Position numbers and translations under genes: made by a program. From positions 1 to 36,441 of the forward strand of contig DYIW01000015.1 in NCBI GenBank assembly GCA_020723465.1: DNA of 36,441 nt, given 5' to 3'. The DNA is from Phycisphaera mikurensis. GTDB taxonomy: Bacteria; Planctomycetota; B15-G4; JADJEK01. Each line of letters begins with the position of its first letter. The first letter of the stretch is position 1. Below the pieces are notes generated by a model. The model searched no databases, was not told where the DNA came from, and saw only the letters and a program-made list of their open reading frames with translations. Shown one piece after another: positions 9,569-17,003 of the stretch.

Positions 9569-12500
9569 TCAGGCCTCCCGCGCCGGCGCCTCGTAGGTCA
9601 GCCCGAACACCGTGTCCGTCAGCCAGCGCCGGAACCCCTCGTTGTCCATGAACTGCCGGAACAGCTCGGTGTCGTCCTTGAGCACCGCGGTCATGACGCG
9701 CTGCAGCGCCTTGTCGTGCTCGATGCGCGCGTTCTGTCGATCGGAGTGCCGCCGCGCGTTCCGGTAGGCCTTGTCCGCCGCGACGCGGCTCGGGATGTCC
9801 TCGGTGATGAGCTGGTGCACGCGGTCGGCGTCGGTCCACGGGATGTTGCCGAACAGGTCGTTGAAGGCCTTGAGGATGTTCGAGAGCCGGTCGAGCTCCG
9901 GCTCGGGCTTGTGGCCGCCGCCGCTCCCCGGCACGGGCTCGATCTCCGCGTCCGCGTCGGCGAGCTGGATCTTGACCGCCGCCTTCTTCTCCACCCGGTA
10001 GCTGTCCATGTCGATCGTTTCCAGAATGCCCTTCGCCAGGTCTTCCTCGACGGGTGCCGGCAGCTTGGGCACCAGGAAGGTCAGGAAGATGGAGAGCTTC
10101 TCCCACTCGGCGCGGGTGTAGGGCAGGATCGACGAGAGGAAGCCGTAGGTGCGCAGGAAGGCCTTGGCCTTGCCCTTGAAGTCCACCTGTCCGTCCTCGT
10201 CGAGCCGAGCCCGGTACTCGGCGACGCAGGCGTCGAGGATGGGATCGAGGCGGTCGCGGTCCGCGCCGCCCAGGTAGAGGGCGACCAGGTCGTCCACCTG
10301 CGCCGCGGCGTACACCTGGGATCCATCGAGCGCCGCCTTCAGGTCGTGCAGCTTGTTGGGATCGGTCTCCTCGGCCAGGATCGTCGTGCGGTAGTAATCG
10401 GCGAACGCCTCCTGGATCGTGGCGGCGTCGTTCATGAAGTCGAGCACGAACACGTCGTGCTTCTTCGGGTGCGCGCGGTTGAGCCGCGAGAGCGTCTGCA
10501 CCGCCTTGATGCCGGAGAGGATCTTGTCCACGTACATCGTGTGCAGCAGCGGCTCGTCGTAGCCGGTCTGGAACTTGTCGGCGCAGACCAGGAAGCGGTA
10601 CGGGTCCTGCTGGATCTTGCCGGCGATCTGGCTGGAGGGGAAGCCGTTGAGCGACGCCTCGCTGACCCTCGCGCCGCCGTAGTCGTGCTCGCCCGAGAAC
10701 GCCACGATGGCCTTGAGGCGGCTCTTCTGCTCGGCGAGGTAGTCGCGGATGGCGTGGTAGTACTGGATGGCGCGCTCGATGCCGCTCGTCACCACCATGG
10801 CGCGCGCCTCGCCGCCGATCTTCTGCAGCGCGAGCACCTGAACGTGGAAGTGGTCGACCATGATCTCGGCCTTGAGCCGGATCGCGTGCTCGTGGCTCTC
10901 GACGTAGCGGCGCAGCTTCTTGTTCGCCTTCCTGGTGTCGAACTCCGGATCGCTCTCGACCTTCTTCACCAGCTTGTAGTAGCTCTCGACCGGCGTGTAG
11001 TGCTCGAGCACGTCGAGGATGAAGCCCTCCTGGATGGCCTGCTTCATCGTGTAGCCGTGGAACGGGCGGTGCTTCACCGTACCGCCGGGCTGCGGCTCGG
11101 GCGCGCCGAAGATCTCGAGCGTCTTGTTTTTGGGCGTGGCGGTGAAGGCGAAGTAGCTGGCGTTGGGCAGGAGCTTCTTCGCCTCGATGATCCGGTTGAT
11201 CTTGTCCTCGAGTTCCTCCTCGTCTTCAGGCTCGGCACCAGCCTCCGACAGCGCGATGGACAGCTTCGCCGAGGCGCGCCCGCCCTGGCTCGAGTGCGCC
11301 TCGTCGATGATGATCGCGAAGCGCCGGCCGCGGTGCTCGCTGCCGATCTCGTCGAGGACGAACGGGAACTTCTGCACCGTGGAGATGATGATCTTCTTCC
11401 CCTCGGCAATGAACCTCCTGAGGTCACCCGAGTGCTCGGCGTGCCCGACCGTGGCGCCCACCTGGGCGAACTGCTTGATGGTGTCGCGGATCTGCTGGTC
11501 GAGGATCGTGCGGTCGGTGACGACGATGATCGAGTCGAAGACCGCCGCCTCGCGCTGCTTCAGGCCGATGAGCTGGTGCGCGAGCCAGGCGATGGAGTTC
11601 GACTTGCCGCTCCCGGCCGAGTGCTGGATGAGATAGCGCCGGCCCGTGCCGCGCGCCCGCGCGTCGGCGAGCAGCCGGCGCACCACGTCGAGCTGGTGGA
11701 AGCGCGGCCAGATCTGCACCGCCTTCCTCTTGCCGGTCTTCTTGTCCCTGGTCTCGACGACCTGCGCGTAGTTCTCGAGGATGTCGGTCAGGCCTTCGCG
11801 CGTGAGGATGCGCTTCCACAGATAGTCGGTCTTCAGGCCGTCCGGGTTGGGCGGGTTGCCCGCGCCGTCGTTCCAGCCGCGGTTGAAGGGCAGGAACCAC
11901 GAGCTCTTGCCCTTCAAGTGCGTGCAGAAGCGCACCTCGTGGTCGTCCACGGCGAAGTGCACCACGCAGCGCCCGAACTCGAGGAGCTTCTCGCGCGGGT
12001 CGCGGTCGCGCTGGTACTGCTCGACGGCGTCGGCGACTGTCTGCTTGGTCAGGCTGTTCTTCAGCTCGAAGGTGGCGACCGGCAGGCCGTTGATGAACAG
12101 GCCCAGGTCGAGCGCGCGCTGCGTCTCGTCGCGGCTGTAACGGAGTTGCCGGGTGACGCTGAAGCGGCTCTGGGCGTAGCGCTCGGCGGCCTTGGCGTTG
12201 CCCGGCGAGGGCGTGCCGTAGAAAAGGTCGAGGTGGTGCGGCCCGTGCTTGAGCCCGTGGCGCAGCAGGTCGATCGTGCCGCGCTTGGCTGTCTCGCCCT
12301 GGAGCCGCGCCAGGAACTTGCGTCGCGCCGGCCCCTCCTGGCCGAGGTCGAGCGCGCCGGCCACCTCCGGCTGCGTCTCGTGCAGGAAGGCCGAGAGCTG
12401 CGCGAGGTCCACGCAGTACTCCCGGTCGTAGTCCTCGGGACGGCCGCAGATCCAGCCCGCGCCGTAGGCAGCCGGCCGCTCGTGGATGGCGCCCGCCTTG

Positions 12501-12583
12501 ACCGCTCCCGGATCGCAGGCCGACCCGGTCAGCACCGTGCAGATCAGCCGTTCGAGGCCGCGCTCGGAGGTGTCGGAGGTCAT
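9569..12583 (-). CDS. hsdR: Type I restriction endonuclease subunit R
   Basis: ORF 9569..12613; likely start MTSDTSERGLERLIC at 12583. PD-(D/E)XK-like 'DLGLFINGLPVATFELKNSL'; Walker A 'IQHSAGSGKSNSIAWLAHQLI'; 'FAIIIDEAHSSQGG'; 'YFAFTATPKNKTLEIFG'; 'VCADKFQTGYDEPLLHTMYVDKILSGIKAVQTLSRLNRAHPKKHDVFVLDFMN'. Confidence 0.96.
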   Translation of the reverse strand: MTSDTSERGLERLICTVLTGSACDPGAVKAGAIHERPAAYGAGWICGRPEDYDREYCVDLAQLSAFLHETQPEVAGALDLGQEGPARRKFLARLQGETAKRGTIDLLRHGLKHGPHHLDLFYGTPSPGNAKAAERYAQSRFSVTRQLRYSRDETQRALDLGLFINGLPVATFELKNSLTKQTVADAVEQYQRDRDPREKLLEFGRCVVHFAVDDHEVRFCTHLKGKSSWFLPFNRGWNDGAGNPPNPDGLKTDYLWKRILTREGLTDILENYAQVVETRDKKTGKRKAVQIWPRFHQLDVVRRLLADARARGTGRRYLIQHSAGSGKSNSIAWLAHQLIGLKQREAAVFDSIIVVTDRTILDQQIRDTIKQFAQVGATVGHAEHSGDLRRFIAEGKKIIISTVQKFPFVLDEIGSEHRGRRFAIIIDEAHSSQGGRASAKLSIALSEAGAEPEDEEELEDKINRIIEAKKLLPNASYFAFTATPKNKTLEIFGAPEPQPGGTVKHRPFHGYTMKQAIQEGFILDVLEHYTPVESYYKLVKKVESDPEFDTRKANKKLRRYVESHEHAIRLKAEIMVDHFHVQVLALQKIGGEARAMVVTSGIERAIQYYHAIRDYLAEQKSRLKAIVAFSGEHDYGGARVSEASLNGFPSSQIAGKIQQDPYRFLVCADKFQTGYDEPLLHTMYVDKILSGIKAVQTLSRLNRAHPKKHDVFVLDFMNDAATIQEAFADYYRTTILAEETDPNKLHDLKAALDGSQVYAAAQVDDLVALYLGGADRDRLDPILDACVAEYRARLDEDGQVDFKGKAKAFLRTYGFLSSILPYTRAEWEKLSIFLTFLVPKLPAPVEEDLAKGILETIDMDSYRVEKKAAVKIQLADADAEIEPVPGSGGGHKPEPELDRLSNILKAFNDLFGNIPWTDADRVHQLITEDIPSRVAADKAYRNARRHSDRQNARIEHDKALQRVMTAVLKDDTELFRQFMDNEGFRRWLTDTVFGLTYEAPAREA

Positions 12584-12753
12584 CGTGCCCTTTCCTTCCC
12601 GCCAGGCGTCCATGCGCGGCGGGTCCAGCCCGGCGGTCCGATCACGTAACCGTCAAGCACCTGGGTCATCTTCGACCCCCCCTGGAGGCGGCAGCCCGGC
12701 AGGCGTGACCCTTGCTGGCGACCTGCTCCACTCACGCCATGGCCCTTTTGCTC

Positions 12754-12811
12754 CGCCCTTTACTACGGCCTTTACTAGATCCCGCCGATACCGCACAACG
12801 TAGTAAAGGCG
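12754..12811. repeat. 12-bp tandem direct repeats plus an 11-bp inverted copy in the albA_2-hsdR gap
   Basis: CGCCCTTTACTA (12754-12765) then CGGCCTTTACTA (12766-12777). CCTTTACTACG (12757-12767) is perfectly inverted as CGTAGTAAAGG (12799-12809). Confidence 0.8.
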
Positions 12812-12889
12812 AAAGCTGTTGTTTCCGCGAGGTTTGTGACGACGGCCATGCCTTGCTGGCAGCTTCATCTGAGGGAATCCCATAATCCT

Positions 12890-14575
12890 TCACGAATTCC
12901 CTTCTTGGCGGTCGGGCGCGGCAAGCACCCATGCGGGCCGATGCCGGGTGCCACGGTTCTGAAGGCTCCCCGCTCGCCGGAGCTTCTGGAGGAGATTGTT
13001 GATCTTCCGGCGCTTCTGCTCGTGGCTCAGACGATCCGGGAGCTTGGATAACAGGAGCTGGTCGATCTCTTCGCGGCCCACCGGCCCGTGCTCGCGCACC
13101 AGGGCCAGCATCAGATCGAGGTAGTACCGCTGATCGAAGCCGCGTTCCCGGATGTGCCGAGCCGCGTCGCCGGTCGCTCGCGCAACCGCTCCGGCCACGA
13201 TCAAGTTGGGGTAACGACCCTCGACCAGACCCGCGGTCTTCAGCCGGCGATGCTCGTCCCGGCTGATTCGCTGCCCTTTCTGCACGCGGTCGAGCAGCAT
13301 GACCTGCGCCAGATCGAGATCGGTCCGAGCCATCAGCAGCCGCGTGTAGCGCTCGTCGAGGATCCGGCCCGTGAGGGCCACTACCACCTGCCCGGGCTTG
13401 GTCAAGTCGTAGTCCGGTAGCGGGAACGAGCGCCGCCGCTGCGTCTCGAACATGCGCTTGATGCCGCCGCCCTGCGTGTCGATCAGGTTCAGCTCGACCA
13501 TCGCGCGTGCCAGGAATCGGTTGCGGTACATCGGTTGCGGAGCGTCCTGCCGGATCACGGTCTCGATGTCTCTGGGAAGGAAGTCGCCGACGTTGAGCAC
13601 GAGCACGCGATCCGGGAACTCGACCACGACGACGCGCCCCTGCCGCCGGTAGTCCTGATGCGCGATGGCGTTGTGCAGCGCCTCGCGGATGACCCACGGG
13701 TCGTACTGTGTGAACTCGAGCGGGAATAGCGTCGCGTGCGGCAACACGCGCACGATCAGGTTGCGCACGCGCTTCAGCAGGCGATCCCCGGCGACCAGGA
13801 ATGGCGGATCGATGTGCTCGTAGTCGAGCTCGCGGTTCCCGGCGTCCTTGAGGATCCAGGAGACCTGGGCCACCGCGGGCGAGAGCAGGCTCGCCGACTC
13901 CCCACGCCCGAGCAGCACGATCGCGGCGTTCGTGACCGCGCCCTGCTTCAGGACCCTGGCCTTGTTCAAGAAGGTCCGGTCGTCCCACTCGGCGATCTCG
14001 CTCGCCTGCCTCGCGTGCTTGAGGACGAACTGCTCGCGAGCCTTCGCCACGGCCTCGGGGTCCAGGTCCTCCAGGGTGGCCCCTTCGCACACCTCCGCCG
14101 ACCAGTCGGAGCCGCGCGTCCAGAGCGCGCGCGCCTTCTCCGGGTGGTTCCGCAGCTCGGTCTTGCTGCTTCCCACGCGCACGTAGGCCGTGCCGAGGAA
14201 CGTCACCGGCTCGTCCCGGGCGGAACCGACCTCGAACACGACGACCCGGCCGCCGGGGTGCTCGACGACGCGGACCTCGAACTCGGTGTTCGGCCGCAGC
14301 CCCGCCGCGAGCCAGGGCAGCAGGTCCTGATTGCCCTTGCCCTTCGTTGCGTAGGGATCGAAGCCCGTGCCGGCGACCGCGTGCGTGCGGTCGTCGATGC
14401 CGAACAGGAGGTAGCCGCGCGGCTGGCTCGCCAGGCAGGCGGAGTTGGCCAGGGCGCACAGGAGCTCGCCGAGCAACCGCGGCTCGCAGCGGTTGCGCTT
14501 GAACTCGAACCACTCGGTCTCCGCCGGCAGCGCTCGCAGGCGATCGACCAGGGCCACGAGCTCACCGCCGTTCAC
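12890..14575 (-). CDS. Schlafen/AlbA_2-type putative DNA-binding protein with HATPase_c_4-like domain
   Basis: 561 aa; 'ETEWFEFKRNRCEPRLLGELLCALANSACLASQPRGYLLFGIDD' (AlbA_2-like) and 'VIREALHNAIAHQDYRRQGRVVVVEFPDRVLVLNVGDFLP' (RecG-like/HATPase_c_4); C-terminal wHTH-like region. ATGA overlap with the hsdS stop. Confidence 0.85.
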   Translation of the reverse strand: MNGGELVALVDRLRALPAETEWFEFKRNRCEPRLLGELLCALANSACLASQPRGYLLFGIDDRTHAVAGTGFDPYATKGKGNQDLLPWLAAGLRPNTEFEVRVVEHPGGRVVVFEVGSARDEPVTFLGTAYVRVGSSKTELRNHPEKARALWTRGSDWSAEVCEGATLEDLDPEAVAKAREQFVLKHARQASEIAEWDDRTFLNKARVLKQGAVTNAAIVLLGRGESASLLSPAVAQVSWILKDAGNRELDYEHIDPPFLVAGDRLLKRVRNLIVRVLPHATLFPLEFTQYDPWVIREALHNAIAHQDYRRQGRVVVVEFPDRVLVLNVGDFLPRDIETVIRQDAPQPMYRNRFLARAMVELNLIDTQGGGIKRMFETQRRRSFPLPDYDLTKPGQVVVALTGRILDERYTRLLMARTDLDLAQVMLLDRVQKGQRISRDEHRRLKTAGLVEGRYPNLIVAGAVARATGDAARHIRERGFDQRYYLDLMLALVREHGPVGREEIDQLLLSKLPDRLSHEQKRRKINNLLQKLRRAGSLQNRGTRHRPAWVLAAPDRQEGNS

Positions 14576-15951
14576 GCCTCGGCCTCCTCGGGCGCGTCGG
14601 CGGCGTCCTCGGCGTCCGCAGCGCCGGTGTCGCCCGCAGCCTCGGTTTCGTCGAGCGGCTCGGCCTCTTCGGTCTCCTCCGGCAGGCGAGCCGCGGCCTC
14701 GCGCACGTCGAGCTTGCCGGTGACGACGTCGGCGATGAGGCGGGTGCGGAACTCGCGGAGGAGGGCGATCTCTCGGCTCGCGCGATCACTCGCGGTCCGC
14801 AGGGGAACCGTCTCGCGCGCCGCCCGCGCGACGATTCTGTCTTGTTCCTCTCGACCGGGCACTGCGATCGCAATACCCATTAGCCGTTCCTGTGTGAGCT
14901 TGGGCTGTGCCGCCCCCGAGATCCAGGGAAGGTAGTTCAGGTTCTGCAGCACACCGGCCAGGTATTCGAGATTCCCTCGCCGTGGCTTCAGGATGTGTGC
15001 GTGGTTGTTCACCCAGAACCTGCCGCGTGCGATGATCGCCAGCGGCAGGTGGCGCAGCACGAGGTTCGCGCCGTCCTCCGCGATCAGCAGCACTTCGCCG
15101 TCGAACAAGTAGTTGTCGACCTTGTCGATCACACCAGAAGCGCCGTAGTAGTCGTAGCGCCTCATGGTCATGGCGCCTCGTTCGGTGCCGCTCAGCGGAA
15201 CTCGCTGTCGGTTGAGGCAATGGAATTCGTCCTTGACGCGGGTGACTTCCCAATGCTCCGGCACATCCCCCAGCCACTCCACGCCGGAGGGCTTGAGGCG
15301 GACGTTGGGGTCGAGGCCGCGGGTGACGGCGCGGTGGATGATGGCCTGCTTCTGCTCCTCCAGCAGCTTGATCAGCTTCTGCTTGGCGCGGATGTAGCGA
15401 CGAATCCGCCGGTCCGCGTGGTCGAGGAAACGGACGATCGCCGCTTGTTCGGGGAGGGGCGGGAGCGGCACAGGCTGAGAGCCGAACGCCTCAAAGCGGA
15501 AGTCTGTCGATCGCTCGCGAACGCCCTTCGCTAGTGCTTGGATCCATTGGTTCCGCGCCATCTCGCGCACGGCGTAGGCATAGTAGCGGGAGTCTGTCGC
15601 CGGTTCCGGTTCACACACGGAGTAGACAGGAGTGCCCTTTCCGTCAGCGTCGGCGACACCGATGGCTCCCGCAAAGGCGTCCATGGCGTGAATCACGAGA
15701 TCGCCTCGCCGGATGCCCTGGTAGCCGATCTCCTTGAGGGACTCGGTGAACCCGCGAAGGCGCCGGTTCTTGCGGAGCGTAACGGCCCCATCACGGAAGC
15801 AGGTCACAACCTCATCGGAATCTCTTACGGGCCTGTTCATCTGTCGGAACAGCCACTTCGCGCGCTCCGTCTCCCAATGCTCCGGCACGTCCCCCAGCCA
15901 CGGCACGCCGGAGGCCCTCATCGCGGGGTAAGGCTTGAGACCGGCGATCAC
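14572..15951 (-). CDS. hsdS: Type I restriction specificity subunit S, with acidic C-terminal tail
   Basis: ORF 14572..16650, but the N-terminal ~233 aa lie over the Mrr-like gene. GTG at 15951 (GTGA overlap with the upstream stop) gives 'VIAGLKPYPAMRASGVPWLGDVPEHWETERAKWLF...'. Two half-repeats (SGVPWLGDVPEHWE / SGVEWLGDVPEHWE) with 'PLPPLPEQAAIVRFLDHADRRI' and 'IAVPGREEQDRIVARAA...LLREFRTRLIADVVTGKLDVREAA'. Confidence 0.93.
   Translation of the reverse strand: MIAGLKPYPAMRASGVPWLGDVPEHWETERAKWLFRQMNRPVRDSDEVVTCFRDGAVTLRKNRRLRGFTESLKEIGYQGIRRGDLVIHAMDAFAGAIGVADADGKGTPVYSVCEPEPATDSRYYAYAVREMARNQWIQALAKGVRERSTDFRFEAFGSQPVPLPPLPEQAAIVRFLDHADRRIRRYIRAKQKLIKLLEEQKQAIIHRAVTRGLDPNVRLKPSGVEWLGDVPEHWEVTRVKDEFHCLNRQRVPLSGTERGAMTMRRYDYYGASGVIDKVDNYLFDGEVLLIAEDGANLVLRHLPLAIIARGRFWVNNHAHILKPRRGNLEYLAGVLQNLNYLPWISGAAQPKLTQERLMGIAIAVPGREEQDRIVARAARETVPLRTASDRASREIALLREFRTRLIADVVTGKLDVREAAARLPEETEEAEPLDETEAAGDTGAADAEDAADAPEEAEA
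15248..15901. repeat. 30-bp near-identical direct repeats inside hsdS (15248-15277 and 15872-15901)
   Basis: TCCCAATGCTCCGGCACATCCCCCAGCCAC versus TCCCAATGCTCCGGCACGTCCCCCAGCCAC (29/30), each followed by NNNACGCCGGAGG. They encode WLGDVPEHWE at the start of each specificity half. Confidence 0.92.
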
Positions 15952-17003
15952 TCGTCCGCCTCCTCCGGCACGAGCATCCAGGCGCGCTTGAGTGGGAGGT
16001 CCGCCTGAATCTCGGCGGGGAGCTGCTCGTAGGTCCGGTAGATCGCCTCGACTAGGTCCCGGCTGTCCCAGAGTCGCACGGTGAAGTGACCCTGCTTCGC
16101 TTCGGCGAGCACGATCTTGTTGAAGCCGCCCCAACACACGAGGAGGCCTTGCTCGGCCTTGTAGGTCTGCATCGTGCCTTGGAGCGTCCGGTAGGCGGTC
16201 ACGTCCGCTGGACTGTTTTGCGACTTGACCTGTACACACAGACGGGGTGCATCGAGGCCGAGGGAGCCGCGACCGCCGAGGATGTCGACACCGCCGTCGG
16301 CGCCCGGCGGCGAGACTCTTGTCACCCAGCCGTCCGCGAACAGCACGGCGTTCACCAGTCCCGCGAGCGCATGGCCGGCGAAGCGCGCCTGGATGTGGGC
16401 CACGATCTGGTCGTGGGCGAGTTGGCCGAGGTCCGGGCGCTCCTCCGGCTGGGGGGCGGGCGGCTCTTCCCCGGCCTTCTTCGTGCCGTGGAGCGGCGGG
16501 CGCGGTCCGGGATCGTCGTGGCCGGCGAGCACCGCGGCGACGCGGCGTTCGGCGTCGTTGCGCGAGATGTTGCATACGGTCATGAAGGCACCGAAGGAGT
16601 GCAGAAGGTCCTGCTCGAAGGCAGTGCGCGGAACGTCGGGTCGCTCCCACTTCACGGGACGCGTGTGGCGGAGTTGACCGCCTGCCTCCTGGTAGCGGTA
16701 CGGCCCTGTGACGCGGCCGAGGGCGAGATGGGAGGTGAGCTTGCAGGGCATCACCAAGAGGTCTCCCTCCTTCATGGCGACGACGAAGGCCCAGAGCTGC
16801 CCGGCGCGGTTTCCGATAGCGCGGGACTTGCCGCCCGGCATGTTCGCCTTTACGAGGTCGAATACGGCGTCGTAGTCCTTGGCGGATTCGAGAGACGGGA
16901 TGTCAGTAAAGCCGATGATCGCAAGCTGGCTGTGAAGGGCCGCTTCCTCGTCCTCGCCGAACCTGCCTGCACGCGTCAGATACACCTTGGGCTTCTCATT
17001 CAT
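15948..17003 (-). CDS. Mrr-family restriction endonuclease-like protein with possible PUA/EVE-like N-terminal domain
   Basis: 351 aa. C-half 'FADGWVTRVSPPGADGGVDILGGRGSLGLDAPRLCVQVKSQNSPADVTAYRTLQG' fits the Mrr_cat D...QxK PD-(D/E)XK pattern. N-half 'QLWAFVVAMKEGDLLVMPCKLTSHLALGRVTGPYRY' resembles PUA/EVE-like readers. ATGA overlap with the hsdM stop and GTGA overlap with hsdS. Confidence 0.8.
   Translation of the reverse strand: MNEKPKVYLTRAGRFGEDEEAALHSQLAIIGFTDIPSLESAKDYDAVFDLVKANMPGGKSRAIGNRAGQLWAFVVAMKEGDLLVMPCKLTSHLALGRVTGPYRYQEAGGQLRHTRPVKWERPDVPRTAFEQDLLHSFGAFMTVCNISRNDAERRVAAVLAGHDDPGPRPPLHGTKKAGEEPPAPQPEERPDLGQLAHDQIVAHIQARFAGHALAGLVNAVLFADGWVTRVSPPGADGGVDILGGRGSLGLDAPRLCVQVKSQNSPADVTAYRTLQGTMQTYKAEQGLLVCWGGFNKIVLAEAKQGHFTVRLWDSRDLVEAIYRTYEQLPAEIQADLPLKRAWMLVPEEADE

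Noticed and set aside
9449-12649. 1066-aa plus-strand ORF opposite hsdR
   Set aside because: Antisense shadow of hsdR, Val/Leu/Arg/Asp-rich with no domain signature; hsdR has all its motifs.
12653-12883. 76-aa minus ORF in the albA_2-hsdR gap
   Set aside because: No clear ribosome site or domain; its middle is just the 12-bp repeat translated. Left as non-coding.
15952-16650. N-terminal extension of the hsdS ORF (14572..16650)
   Set aside because: Translation upstream of 15951 is Arg/Pro-rich and overlaps the Mrr-like gene; the GTG at 15951 overlaps the upstream stop as GTGA and starts the HsdS-like sequence.
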